Source: Pseudosulfitobacter pseudonitzschiae
GTDB lineage: Bacteria > Pseudomonadota > Alphaproteobacteria > Rhodobacterales > Rhodobacteraceae
Length of the DNA stretch: 64,000 nucleotides
Assembly: GCF_002222635.1 (NCBI RefSeq)
Contig: NZ_CP022415.1
Coordinates: forward strand, 620,001-684,000
Reading direction: 5' to 3'
Shown here: piece by piece, positions 29,386-37,942 of the stretch
Layout of the letters: each line of letters opens with the position of its first letter
Numbering within the stretch: position 1 is the stretch's first letter
Made by a program: the position numbers and the translations under genes
Notes under the pieces: model-generated
The model's database searches: none
Told to the model about the DNA's origin: nothing
What the model saw: only the letters and a program-made list of their open reading frames with translations

Positions 29386-29448
29386 GGGTCAGACCATGCC
29401 ATTGATCATCGGGGGTGTCATCTGGTGTCTTTGTCCGTCGCTGGGCCG

Positions 29449-30030
29449 TTACAAATAGCGGTGAAACCGTCGCGGTACCATGATCCGCAAGGCGTTGTCG
29501 TGCAACCGGTAATGGCGCCAGATGTGGAACAGCGCGTGGCCCCCTGCCACGGCCCCCAGTGCGTAGAACTGCACTATATGCACGGTGCCGACGATCTGGT
29601 TTGCCGTGCGCAGCCCCAAAGGGGGCGCAATGGGCAGAAAGCCGCCCGCCTTGAGCAGAACGGCCGAGGTCAGCCCCAGCAGAAAGCCGGTGAAGGCCAC
29701 AAAGAACAGCCCCCAGATCAGGGTCAGGTGCAGCCAACGGTGGGCAGGGCGCATCCAGCCGCGCAGCTTTGGCCCCGGACGACTGGCCAGCCCGCGCCGC
29801 ATCAGATCGGCGGTCCATGCCAGCGACAGTGACACAAATATCAGCGCCAGAATCGAATGCGCCTGAAAGGCACGGGGGCCAAAGGGCGTCACATCCTTAG
29901 GTTGGACCAGCAGGAACCAGATGAACAGTGGCACCATGATCCAGTGCAGCCATTTCAGCGCCACCCGGCGCGATGGCAGGCGCGCCATCAGGCGTGTCCG
30001 GCGCGAAGGGGTATCAGGTGCTGTCGTCAT
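29449..30030 (-). CDS. Cytochrome b561-like membrane protein
   Basis: The 193-residue protein from the ATG at 30030 (a GTG four codons upstream also reads in frame) has four predicted spans. Candidate haem ligands are visible: LKWLHWIMVPLFIWFL near residue 27, AHSILALIFVSL near 60, RPAHRWLHLTLIWGLFF near 95, and VHIVQFYALGAVAGGHALFHIW near 150. These match prokaryotic cytochrome b561 / di-haem membrane proteins that shuttle electrons from quinol. It sits between the zinc-ribbon and SPFH genes. Confidence 0.8.
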   Translation of the reverse strand: MTTAPDTPSRRTRLMARLPSRRVALKWLHWIMVPLFIWFLLVQPKDVTPFGPRAFQAHSILALIFVSLSLAWTADLMRRGLASRPGPKLRGWMRPAHRWLHLTLIWGLFFVAFTGFLLGLTSAVLLKAGGFLPIAPPLGLRTANQIVGTVHIVQFYALGAVAGGHALFHIWRHYRLHDNALRIMVPRRFHRYL

Positions 30031-30063
30031 GTCATATGTCACGCGCTGCGGGCTGCAAAAGTT

Positions 30064-30240
30064 TCACGGCACGGCCGCCCAGTGGTCGCGGATCAGCGGA
30101 AAACCCGTTTCGCGCCAAAACGTGGTCGAGACGGTGCCGGTCAGTTCGGCAAATCCGGTGTCCAGCGCACGGTTCAACCTGTCCAGATCGGCAGGCATCG
30201 GCATGCCGACAAAAAGCCTGCGCGGCGCATCCCAAAGCAC
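30064..30240 (-). CDS. Hypothetical 58-residue protein
   Basis: An open frame from GTG at 30240 gives a 58-residue product ending in WRETGFPLIRDHWAAVP. It has no membrane span and no recognised domain. Gaps of 38 bases to the SPFH gene and 33 to the cytochrome gene leave room for it and little else. The start is uncertain; the ATG at MPMPADLDR gives 46 residues. The protein-like composition and tight fit support it as a real gene, but weakly. Confidence 0.45.
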   Translation of the reverse strand: MLWDAPRRLFVGMPMPADLDRLNRALDTGFAELTGTVSTTFWRETGFPLIRDHWAAVP

Positions 30241-30278
30241 CGGATCGGGGCATAAAGTGCCTCCATCCCGGCCATCTT

Positions 30279-31394
30279 TTATGCTCCCGGCGGCGGCGGC
30301 GGCAGGATTGTGAACAGCTGTGCCAGCTCGGCCACGTCCTCTGCCCGCAGCCAGCCGTCCTGGCCTGCGGTCCAGACATAGCTGTCGCGGGTCAGCGCAC
30401 CCTCGGCTGCCATGCGGCCCAGAGACGCCTTGGAGAACGGGCCGGTGGTTTTGCCACCCTCTGCGATGTGCCAGACATGCTCGACCGGTGGCGGGGGCGG
30501 TGCGACGCTGGCAGGTGCGGTGCCTTGGGGCCGTGCCCCCCACGGGCCTGCGCCGCCTGCGACCGACTGGCCGATTTGCATGCCCAGACCGGCCCCCAGA
30601 CCGGTTTGCATTGCAGCCGCTCCAGCACCCTCGCGGCCCATCGCCTCGGCAGTCTGGAACTGCAAGTATTCGTTAAGGTTGCCGATCACACCCATCGAAG
30701 AGCGTTTGTCCATCACCGCCTCGACCGCAGGCGGAAGCGAGATGTTTTCAATGTAAAGCTCGGGCAGCATCAGGCCGTATTCGGCGATGACGGGTGCGAT
30801 CTGCTTGGCGACCAATGTGCCCAGTTCGCGGGTGTTGGCGGCCATGTCCAGCACGGGAATTCCAGCACCAGCCAAGGTGCGCGAGAATTCTTGCACGATG
30901 ATGTTGCGGATCTGGAAGCTGATTTCGTCCATCGTGAATTCGCCATCGGTGCCGACGATTTCCAGCAGGAATTTGGCCGGATCGGACACTTTGACCGAAT
31001 AGGTGCCAAAGGCGCGCAGACGCACGGGTCCGAACTCGGGGTCGCGGGCGATGATCGGGTTTTTGGTGCCCCATTTCAGATCGTTGAAACGGGTGGTGTT
31101 GACGAAATAAACCTCGGATTTGAAGGGCGATTTGAACCCGTGATCCCAATGCTGAAGGGTCGTCATGATCGGCATGTTATTGGTCTCGAGCATGTAGAGA
31201 CCGGGCGTGAACACATCGGCCAGCTGGCCTTCGTGAACGAACACCGCCGCCTGACCTTCGCGCACTGTCAGCTTGGCGCCGTATTTGATCTCGTGGCCAT
31301 GTCGCTGAAACCGCCAGACCATCGTGTCGCGGGTGTCGTCCGTCCAGTGGATGACGTCAATGAACTCGCCGGAGAGGAAATCGAAAATGCCCAT
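30279..31394 (-). CDS. SPFH-domain protein with C-terminal GYF_2 domain, YdjI-like
   Basis: The 371-residue protein starts MGIFDFLSGEFIDVIHWTDD. Its first 230 residues are the SPFH domain of the virion-core/YdjI type, including HGHEIKYGAKLTVREGQAAVF, FTPGLYMLETNNMPI and RLRAFGTYSVKVSDPAKFLL. A Gly/Ala/Pro linker follows (about 265-305), then a GYF_2 domain (VWHIAEGGKTTGPFSKASLG, about 315-365) that should bind proline-rich partners. A poly-Pro end (PPPPPGA) closes it. SPFH proteins scaffold membrane microdomains. In Bacillus the relative YdjI links PspA to the membrane. No PspA gene is in this window. Confidence 0.82.
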   Translation of the reverse strand: MGIFDFLSGEFIDVIHWTDDTRDTMVWRFQRHGHEIKYGAKLTVREGQAAVFVHEGQLADVFTPGLYMLETNNMPIMTTLQHWDHGFKSPFKSEVYFVNTTRFNDLKWGTKNPIIARDPEFGPVRLRAFGTYSVKVSDPAKFLLEIVGTDGEFTMDEISFQIRNIIVQEFSRTLAGAGIPVLDMAANTRELGTLVAKQIAPVIAEYGLMLPELYIENISLPPAVEAVMDKRSSMGVIGNLNEYLQFQTAEAMGREGAGAAAMQTGLGAGLGMQIGQSVAGGAGPWGARPQGTAPASVAPPPPPVEHVWHIAEGGKTTGPFSKASLGRMAAEGALTRDSYVWTAGQDGWLRAEDVAELAQLFTILPPPPPGA

Positions 31395-31514
31395 GTGGTC
31401 CTCGCATTTGATGTGCTGCATTGGCAGCCTGTCACAGCTTGATGGCGCTCGCCACCAAAACTGCGGGGAATTTGTCCGGATTAAACGCTCCGGGTGGTCT
31501 TGTGTCGAGCGCTT

Positions 31515-32471
31515 TTAAAGTGGCCCGTTCGTTCGTTCGCGGGCCAGAATGCGCACGATCGGCTCGGCTTTGGCCATGCTCATGCCGATATTCAGGCGAT
31601 CATCATATAGCATGCCCAGCAGCATTTCGTCGTGATCGGTCAGCAGCGCAAATTCGTCGTCGTCGTTAAAGATCGACGGGCGCGCCATCGGGCTGTCATT
31701 GGCCAGCCCCAAGCCTTGGGCCAGCTCTTCGTGAATGCACGACAGGCGCAAGAGATCGGGGTTTTCCGCACGGATCACCGCGACGGCGGCGGTATAGGTG
31801 TGCGGGTCGGGGCCGGTGGCATAGGCCGCCACGGCGCAATAGATGTCATCGCCAAGGTTCATCAGTGGCGCCAGCGACGCCTTGGTGATTCCCGGAATGC
31901 GGGTGGCTTGGGTGGTCAGTACCTCGGCGCGGTCGTCCTCGGAGACGAACAATACCAGAAAATTGGGCGCTGTGCCCATCGTCACGGGATGGCCCGTGGC
32001 ACGACCCAGTCGCGCGGCATAGCGGGTCACATCACTGCGATCCTGACGCTGTTGCGATGCGGGCACCGACCTGCCAAAGGCCACGCCCATGCGCACGGGA
32101 CCAGCCCAACGGCGCAGGCTGCCGGGCAGGCCCGATGCGCGGGTGCCCGCGCCATATTCGTTGAAAAACACGATCTGGTTAAAGTTTCGTGCCAGCATAT
32201 CGGCGCTGTACGGTGTGTCCGTGCCGCCGCCATCCTGACGCAGCAACCCTTGGGACAGCTGCGCCGATTGCACCTGCGCTAGATAGCTGCGCTTGGCGGC
32301 GCTTTCTTCGGAGGTGGGCAAAGCCACGCGGATCGGCGCGGCGTTGCGCTCGGGTCGTGCGCGCGGGGTCAGAACAGGCTCGACCGGGGCAATCAGATCG
32401 CAGGCAGCCACCGACAGGCCCAGCGCCAAAGCGCCAAACCAACCTGCCCCCCGCAATGCGACCGCACCCAT
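31515..32471 (-). CDS. DUF2927 lipoprotein
   Basis: The 318-residue protein starts MGAVALRGAGWFGALALGLS and has a lipobox SVAAC near residue 24, so it is probably a lipoprotein of the outer or inner membrane. The DUF2927 region runs over the rest, with NFNQIVFFNEYGAG near 110 and a striking CIHEELAQGLGLANDSP segment near 258. That segment resembles an HExxH zinc-protease motif in which the second His is Gln. It lies 4 bases after telA, so it is translated with it. Function is unknown. Confidence 0.75.
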   Translation of the reverse strand: MGAVALRGAGWFGALALGLSVAACDLIAPVEPVLTPRARPERNAAPIRVALPTSEESAAKRSYLAQVQSAQLSQGLLRQDGGGTDTPYSADMLARNFNQIVFFNEYGAGTRASGLPGSLRRWAGPVRMGVAFGRSVPASQQRQDRSDVTRYAARLGRATGHPVTMGTAPNFLVLFVSEDDRAEVLTTQATRIPGITKASLAPLMNLGDDIYCAVAAYATGPDPHTYTAAVAVIRAENPDLLRLSCIHEELAQGLGLANDSPMARPSIFNDDDEFALLTDHDEMLLGMLYDDRLNIGMSMAKAEPIVRILARERTNGPL

Positions 32472-32475
32472 CGTC

Positions 32476-33672
32476 CTAGCCCGGAACTGAGGTGCCAGCG
32501 GTGTCGCCTGTGCCGTCCTTGCGCGCTTTGGCCGAGGCCAGAGTATCGCGCAGGTCTGCTTCCATCTTCTTGAGATCCTCTTCGGCGGCGGCGCGCTTGG
32601 CCTTGCCTTCGTCGGCAATCTGCAAACTTTCCTGAATGGTGCCGATCAGATCTGCGTTGGCCTGTTTCACCGCTTCGATGTCGAACACGCCACGCTCCAT
32701 CTCGGTGCGGATCATCGTGTTGGTCTCGCGCAGGTTCTTGGCGTTCGAGGTCAGCAATTCATTGGTCAGATCGTTGGCATCGCGCACGGCTGTTGCTGCT
32801 TCGGCGCTGCGCTGCATGGTCACGGCTTGGGCCAGTTGGGTTTCCCACAGCGGCACGGTGTTCACGAGGGTCGAGTTGATCTTGGTCACCAGCGACTTGT
32901 CGTTTTCCTGCACCAGACGGATCGAGGGCAGCGATTGCATCGTCACCTGACGCGTCAGTTTCAGGTCATGCACACGGCGTTCCAGATCGTCGCGCGCGGC
33001 GCGCAGGTCGCGCAGTTCTTGCGCTTTCATCACCTGATCGTCTTCGGGGGCGGCTTTCACCTCGGCCTCTTTGGCGGGGATAACATCGGTGTCCATCTCT
33101 TCGATCTTGGCCTCGCCCGCCGCGATATACAGCGCCAGTTCATCGTAGAAATTCAGGGTCTTTTCGTACAGCAAATCCAGCGATTTGATGTCTTTCAGCA
33201 GCGTGTGTTCATGGTTCAGCAGGTTGTCGGTGATCTTGTCGATCTGTGCCTGAACGGTTTCGAATTTGGCGGTAAACTTGGCAAAGGGCGCGGCGCGGCC
33301 CAGCAGCTTTTCCCACCACGAACGGTCGCGGCGCACATCCAGTTCCGACACGCTAAAGCCGCGGATGGCCGACACGATACTGCGCAGGCTGTCGCCCGCC
33401 GGACCCACATCCTTGTTGCGTACATCCGTGAGCATGGCCTGCGAGATGGTCTGCAATTCTGCCTGCGCACCCGATCCGAACGACACAATCGACTGGGTGT
33501 CGGCCATGTCGATTTCGTCCATGCGCCTGCGGATTTCGGCGCTGACAGGGGCGTCGGCGTCTTTCAGCGCCACAATGGCGGTGGCCTCTTTCGGCTCGGG
33601 CAGGATCACCGCGTTGATTTGTTCAACGTCGGCCAGCGATTTTTCGGCCTTTTGGCGCACAGTCTCAGACAT
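32476..33672 (-). CDS. TelA-family toxic anion resistance protein
   Basis: This 398-residue protein is cytoplasmic and strongly helical. It starts MSETVRQKAEKSLADVEQIN. TelA marks include VSELDVRRDRSWWEKLLGRAAPF near residue 107, LLNHEHTLLKDIKSLDLLYEKTL near 150 and PLWETQLAQAVTMQRSAEAA near 280. A coiled-coil tail follows from about 345. TelA is linked to tellurite and other envelope-stress resistance in other bacteria, often beside XpaC as here. It starts 15 bases after the XpaC gene stop. A name such as telA would be family-based only. Confidence 0.88.
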   Translation of the reverse strand: MSETVRQKAEKSLADVEQINAVILPEPKEATAIVALKDADAPVSAEIRRRMDEIDMADTQSIVSFGSGAQAELQTISQAMLTDVRNKDVGPAGDSLRSIVSAIRGFSVSELDVRRDRSWWEKLLGRAAPFAKFTAKFETVQAQIDKITDNLLNHEHTLLKDIKSLDLLYEKTLNFYDELALYIAAGEAKIEEMDTDVIPAKEAEVKAAPEDDQVMKAQELRDLRAARDDLERRVHDLKLTRQVTMQSLPSIRLVQENDKSLVTKINSTLVNTVPLWETQLAQAVTMQRSAEAATAVRDANDLTNELLTSNAKNLRETNTMIRTEMERGVFDIEAVKQANADLIGTIQESLQIADEGKAKRAAAEEDLKKMEADLRDTLASAKARKDGTGDTAGTSVPG

Positions 33673-33687
33673 GTTCTATTCCTTAGT

Positions 33688-34596
33688 TCACCGGGTTTTA
33701 GGGGGCGCGATATGCACGCCTTCGCGCTTTAAACGGTCGCGCAGTACGTCGATTTCTACATTCAGATCGCTGCGGTCGTCCAACAGCAAGGCTTGGGTGC
33801 GCGCGTCAAAGTTCTGTTCCAGATCGTCCAGCAGGGCGGCATAGCCTGCGCGCGCCTGTGCATCGCGGGTGCGCGCATAGATGTCGGCAAACTTGATCGT
33901 CGCATCGCGCGCACCCATCAGATAAACACCCAGATAGCGCCGCGCAGCAGTCAGATCGCGGGGGTCTTCCTCGACGGTGCGGATCAGTGTGCGGGCTTTG
34001 GTCTGAAACTGGGCCAGGCGGGTTTCCATCTTGCGGTCATTCGCACGCAGCAGTGCATCGGACATTTCACGCAGGTATTTTTCGGCCTCGTCGACCACGC
34101 GGGCCACGCGGTCTTGTTGAAAGGTGTCGATGCCTTCCATGCCCTTGGATCGCAGCGGGTCCAGCCCGAATGCCGCCAGATGCAGACCACCAGCGATCAC
34201 GCCGTAGATGACGGACGACAGGATGTCGGTTTGATGGGTTACACCCGCCAGTATCGCACCCGCCGCCACGGCCACGCTGGCCAGTATCTTGCGCGGCAGG
34301 GCAGGGCGGCGCGCAATCTTGCGGTCGTGGAACGCGGCTTCGGCGCGCAGTCCTTCGCGGGTCAGCACTGCGGCCAGTGCCCAGACGGCCGCGCCCACCA
34401 GACCCGTGGCCAGTAATGCAGGGCCTTCGCCAAACGCGGTCAGCGCCAAGGCCAGAGGCGGCAAGAACATCAGGTTCGAGCGTAATCCTGCCGGATCAAC
34501 CTGCGCAGGCGCAGGCATCAATCCGCGTGGCTTGGAGGACGCACCGGGTGCGGTTTCATCCTCGGGGCTGTATTTACCGCCGTAACGCTGTGCCAT
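33688..34596 (-). CDS. XpaC-family (5-bromo-4-chloroindolyl phosphate hydrolysis) protein
   Basis: The 302-residue product starts MAQRYGGKYSPEDETAPGAS and overlaps the upstream small gene as TGATG; upstream reading in frame is not protein-like. Two hydrophobic pairs (about residues 42-75 and 105-140) place it in the inner membrane, followed by a soluble helical half (MEGIDTFQQDRVARVVDEAEKYLREM and onward). XpaC usually partners TelA, and the two are adjacent here. Its name comes from an old plate assay and says little about its real role. Confidence 0.82.
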   Translation of the reverse strand: MAQRYGGKYSPEDETAPGASSKPRGLMPAPAQVDPAGLRSNLMFLPPLALALTAFGEGPALLATGLVGAAVWALAAVLTREGLRAEAAFHDRKIARRPALPRKILASVAVAAGAILAGVTHQTDILSSVIYGVIAGGLHLAAFGLDPLRSKGMEGIDTFQQDRVARVVDEAEKYLREMSDALLRANDRKMETRLAQFQTKARTLIRTVEEDPRDLTAARRYLGVYLMGARDATIKFADIYARTRDAQARAGYAALLDDLEQNFDARTQALLLDDRSDLNVEIDVLRDRLKREGVHIAPPKTR

Positions 34597-34790
34597 CACT
34601 CGGCCCCCAACCAGCCAGAGCCTACGCCCAGCATCACCACCATCAGCAGACCAAAGGCGACCTTGGGGATCGCACCGCCGGGTGCGCCGCCTGACGAAGG
34701 TTTGGGTGTTTGGCGGAACACCGACGCCACAGCACCGGCGGCCACCACGATGGCCAGGATGAGAATCACGAAAAGGATCAGTCGGGACAT
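34596..34790 (-). CDS. Small two-span membrane protein heading the XpaC-TelA gene set
   Basis: A 64-residue protein starts MSRLILFVILILAIVVAAGA and has a second hydrophobic stretch (VAFGLLMVVMLGVGSGWLG) at the end with a Pro/Ser/Gly-rich link between. Its stop overlaps the XpaC start as TGATG, so it is coupled to it and is the first gene of the set. No enzyme motif is seen. A longer open frame to 34832 has no better start. Confidence 0.6.
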   Translation of the reverse strand: MSRLILFVILILAIVVAAGAVASVFRQTPKPSSGGAPGGAIPKVAFGLLMVVMLGVGSGWLGAE

Positions 34791-35134
34791 TGCGCGTCCT
34801 TTGTTTAGCAGTGGCCCTATACATACGCGCACCGCTGCGTTTTACCAGTGGGCAGCATTGTTTGATGCCGGTCAATCCCCCCTTGGTCCGGTGCGCGGCG
34901 CTACATTCGGCTTGCGCGAAATGCTTGACCGGATGACCCCGACCGCGACACGCAGAATAACCGGAAAATGAAATGCCGTCTTCGATATCGGGATGATTTC
35001 ATAGCCATATAGATGCCAAATGGATGGTTGTGCGTATCAGCTACCTCAAGATTGTGACAAATAAAACGGGGCACAAGGGGGAAAGTTCCCGATTGTGCCA
35101 CTGTTACAAGGTTTGTCCGGTCGGGGGGCGTGGT
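34791..35134. other. Gene-free 344-base stretch holding the promoter of the XpaC-TelA gene set
   Basis: I find no supported reading frame on either strand. The stretch is less GC-rich than its neighbours at 34961-35080 and should carry the leftward promoter for the gene at 34790. Nothing more specific, such as an operator or terminator, is clear. The downstream end abuts the stop of the pseudouridine synthase gene. Confidence 0.5.
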
Positions 35135-36220
35135 TTAACGACGAGGCGGCTTGCCGGATTTGGGGTCGCGCGCAGGGCGGGTGCCGCTTGGCTTGCCGCC
35201 GCCCGACGGCTTGCCGCTGCCGAAGGTTTTGCCACTGCTAAATGTCTTGCCACTGCCTGAGGGCTTGGCCCGGGCCGACCGTGGGTCTTCGGACCTGTCC
35301 GAACCGGACTTGCCCGAACTGCCGGACTTGCCCGAACTGAATGTGCGTCCCGCAGGTTTACCACCCGCGAAGTTGCCGCCGCCAGACCGCGCGCCTGCGG
35401 CTCCGGGCCGCTGGCCGGATGTTTTCGGTCCGCCGGGACGTTTGACCACGGGTTTTTTCTGGGCCGTGCCGGTCGGTGACACTTCCAGCGCCTCCAGCCC
35501 CAACTGGTCGCGCAAAATCTTGCGGCGCACTTCTTCCACAGCGCCGGCTTTCAATTCGCCCAACTGGAAGGGGCCATAGCTGACGCGGATCAGACGGTTC
35601 ACACTCAGCCCGATCTCTTCCATCGCGCGGCGAATCTCGCGGTTCTTGCCTTCGCGCAGGCCCACGGTCAGCCACGCGTTTGCACCCTGCTGGCGGTCCA
35701 GCGTCACCTGCATCGGCTGGAACCGCTCGCCGTCGGCTGTGATGCCGTCGCGCAGCGGGGCGAATGTGTCTTCGGTGGGCCGCCCGTTGACCCGCACGCG
35801 GTAGCGCCGCAGCCAGCCCGTCGAAGGCAATTCCAGTTTGCGCTTGATGCCGCCGTCATTGGTCAGCAGCAGCAACCCTTCGGAATTGATGTCCAGCCGC
35901 CCGACACTCATCACGCGCGGCATGTCCTCGGGCAGATCGTCGAAAATGGTCTTGCGGCCCTTTTCATCGGAATCCGTCGCCACCAGACCTACAGGTTTGT
36001 GATACAGCCACAGCCGTTCGTGTTCCGGTTCGGCCACGGGTCTGCCATCGACCACAATCGTGTCGGTTGGCAGGACATTCAGCGCAGGGCTATCGATCTT
36101 GACGCCGTTAACGGTAACCCGTCCGGCTTCGATCATGCGTTCAGCCTCGCGGCGGCTGGCAACGCCGGCGCGGCTAAGGACTTTGGCGATGCGATCGCCT
36201 TGGGGTGTGTCGGTGCTCAT
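35135..36220 (-). CDS. rluB: 23S rRNA pseudouridine synthase, RluB type, with Gly/Ser/Lys-rich tail
   Basis: The protein of 361 residues from the ATG at 36220 has an S4 RNA-binding domain ([30 protein letters not shown], residues about 10-40) and an RsuA/RluB catalytic domain with [18 protein letters not shown] (near 105), where the aspartate is the catalytic residue, and [19 protein letters not shown] (near 190). From about residue 250 the tail is low-complexity and basic, with repeated [16 protein letters not shown] and similar units. Such tails are common in RluB of alphaproteobacteria and probably bind RNA. An ATG four codons upstream (36232) is possible. Confidence 0.9.
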   Translation of the reverse strand: MSTDTPQGDRIAKVLSRAGVASRREAERMIEAGRVTVNGVKIDSPALNVLPTDTIVVDGRPVAEPEHERLWLYHKPVGLVATDSDEKGRKTIFDDLPEDMPRVMSVGRLDINSEGLLLLTNDGGIKRKLELPSTGWLRRYRVRVNGRPTEDTFAPLRDGITADGERFQPMQVTLDRQQGANAWLTVGLREGKNREIRRAMEEIGLSVNRLIRVSYGPFQLGELKAGAVEEVRRKILRDQLGLEALEVSPTGTAQKKPVVKRPGGPKTSGQRPGAAGARSGGGNFAGGKPAGRTFSSGKSGSSGKSGSDRSEDPRSARAKPSGSGKTFSSGKTFGSGKPSGGGKPSGTRPARDPKSGKPPRR

Positions 36221-36283
36221 GTGACGCGGCATAGAGCAATTCGCGGTCTTGCGAAAGCGCCTGTGATCAGGGCATGTGAAGAC

Positions 36284-36736
36284 ATGAGTTTTCGCAGCTT
36301 CATGGATCAGGCACTAGACGCCGCCACAGCCGCCGCCGCGCGCGGAGAAGTGCCCGTGGGCGCGGTGATCGTAGACCCCGCAGGGCAAGTGGTGGCCGTG
36401 GCAGGCAACCGCACCCGCGAAATCTGCGACCCCACGGGCCACGCCGAAATTCTGGCGATCCGCGCAGCCTGTGCCGCTGCCGGATCAGAGCGGTTGGTCG
36501 GCTATGATCTGTATGTCACGCTGGAACCCTGCGCGATGTGCGCCGCGGCAATTGCGGCGGCCCGCATCGGGCGGCTGTACTATGGCGCGTCCGACCCCAA
36601 ATCAGGCGGCGTGGCCCAAGGCGCGCGGGTTTTCTCCCACCCGCAAAGCCACCACTGTCCCGAGATTTACGACGGCATCGCCGCAGCCGAGGCCGAAGCG
36701 ATGCTGAAAGCGTTTTTCGCGCAAAGACGCGGTTAA
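36284..36736 (+). CDS. tadA: tRNA-specific adenosine deaminase TadA
   Basis: TadA converts A34 of tRNA-Arg(ACG) to inosine. The 150-residue protein has the deaminase zinc site: HAE at 53-55 in [14 protein letters not shown] and PCAMC (C83, C86) in [23 protein letters not shown]-like [22 protein letters not shown] segment also fits the family. The first ATG with a fitting context was used; upstream in-frame reading overlaps rluB antisense. It runs divergently from rluB, and its stop overlaps the stop of the convergent UPF0173 gene by two bases. Confidence 0.94.
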   Translation: MSFRSFMDQALDAATAAAARGEVPVGAVIVDPAGQVVAVAGNRTREICDPTGHAEILAIRAACAAAGSERLVGYDLYVTLEPCAMCAAAIAAARIGRLYYGASDPKSGGVAQGARVFSHPQSHHCPEIYDGIAAAEAEAMLKAFFAQRRG

Positions 36737-37425
36737 AGCGTGATCGGCTCCAGCAGTTGCGGCGCGATCACGTCGACGTCCGGCAATCCGTCAACCAGCG
36801 CCTGAGCGTCCTGCGCCAGCAACGGAAACGTGCGGTAGTGGCACGGGATCACGGTCGAGAAGTTGAAATACCGCTTGGCCGCATAGGCAGCCGCCGCCAT
36901 GTCCATGGTGAAATGCCCGCCCGCCGACAGGATGCCGATGTCGGGTTTGTAATAATCGCCCATCCATTCCATATCGGCCATGATGTCGGTGTCGCCCGAA
37001 ACGTAGATGCACTTGCCCTCTCCCCGGATGATGAACCCGCATTCCTGCCCCATGTATAGTGGCGTGTCGCCGTCCATGATCGACGAGGAATGCGACGCGG
37101 GCACCAGCGTCACCGACACTTTGCCCAGCTGGATCGTGCCGCCACGGTTGAACGCGTTGCCTTCGACAGCCCCCTTGGAGACCAGATAGCCGACCAGCTC
37201 GACAATGCCCGAGATCGGCACGCCGCTGTCCTTGCTGTACGATGCCACGTCTTGTGTGTGGTCAAAGTGCCCATGCGTCACCAGAATATGCGTGGCCCCC
37301 TCACAAGCCGCGCGCGCCTTGTCGTCCTCCAGCATCGGATTGCCGGTCAACCACGGATCAATCAGCAGCACCTGATCTTCGATTTCGATGCGGAATGATC
37401 CGTGGCCCAGCCAGATGATATTCAT
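36733..37425 (-). CDS. UPF0173-type metal-dependent hydrolase (metallo-beta-lactamase fold)
   Basis: The 230-residue protein starts MNIIWLGHGSFRIEIEDQVL and carries the metallo-beta-lactamase motif THGHFDHTQDV near residue 50, VPASHSSS near 110, SGDTDIMADMEW near 140 and VIPCHYRTFPLL near 195. The family is widespread but no natural substrate is established. A very long open frame reaches upstream to 39144 but overlaps gatA antisense and is not protein-like. The gene meets tadA end to end. Confidence 0.9.
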   Translation of the reverse strand: MNIIWLGHGSFRIEIEDQVLLIDPWLTGNPMLEDDKARAACEGATHILVTHGHFDHTQDVASYSKDSGVPISGIVELVGYLVSKGAVEGNAFNRGGTIQLGKVSVTLVPASHSSSIMDGDTPLYMGQECGFIIRGEGKCIYVSGDTDIMADMEWMGDYYKPDIGILSAGGHFTMDMAAAAYAAKRYFNFSTVIPCHYRTFPLLAQDAQALVDGLPDVDVIAPQLLEPITL

Positions 37426-37654
37426 AAGTCGTCTCCTTTGTTCACCGCCGATGGTAGCGCATGTGGCCGCTTTGGGCAGCCTTGGCGGCGGATTTTTTTG
37501 ATCGAAGGCGCGGGTGCAGACCGCTGGCACCGCGCGAGCAAGGGTGTGTTTTTCCCGCAATCGTATTCTTTGCGCAGGTGCCTCGGCGGTGTGGCCCTTG
37601 CAGCGTGGCGGGCGGGGCGGTAAAGCGCTTGCCAAGCAGATGAAGGAGAGTCCG

Positions 37655-37942
37655 ATGTCGATTGACCAAAGCACCGCCGCCCGTGTGGCCAAGCTGGCCC
37701 GCATCAAGGTGGAAGAGGATGCGCTGCCCGCGTTGGCAGCTGAATTCAACACGATCCTCGGCTTCATCGAACAATTGAACGAAGTGGACGTGGACGGCGT
37801 CGAGCCAATGACATCCGTGACCCCGCAGCGCCTGACGCGCCGCAAGGACGTGGTGACCGACGGAGGCCAGCAGCAAAAGGTTCTGGCCAATGCTCCCGAT
37901 GCCCGCGAAGGATTTTTTGCCGTGCCGAAGGTGGTGGAATAA
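37655..37942 (+). CDS. gatC: Aspartyl/glutamyl-tRNA amidotransferase subunit C
   Basis: GatC stabilises the GatCAB complex that turns Glu-tRNA-Gln and Asp-tRNA-Asn into their amides. The 95-residue protein starts [20 protein letters not shown] and ends with [17 protein letters not shown], the usual GatC end. An AAGGAGAG ribosome site sits upstream. Its stop overlaps the gatA start as TAATG. gatB is not in the window. Confidence 0.96.
   Translation: MSIDQSTAARVAKLARIKVEEDALPALAAEFNTILGFIEQLNEVDVDGVEPMTSVTPQRLTRRKDVVTDGGQQQKVLANAPDAREGFFAVPKVVE

Noticed and set aside
27442-29832. A 796-codon plus-strand open frame over dtd, nitroreductase and the zinc-ribbon gene
   Set aside because: The translation is rich in Arg, His and Gly with no domain, and the minus strand has three clear proteins.
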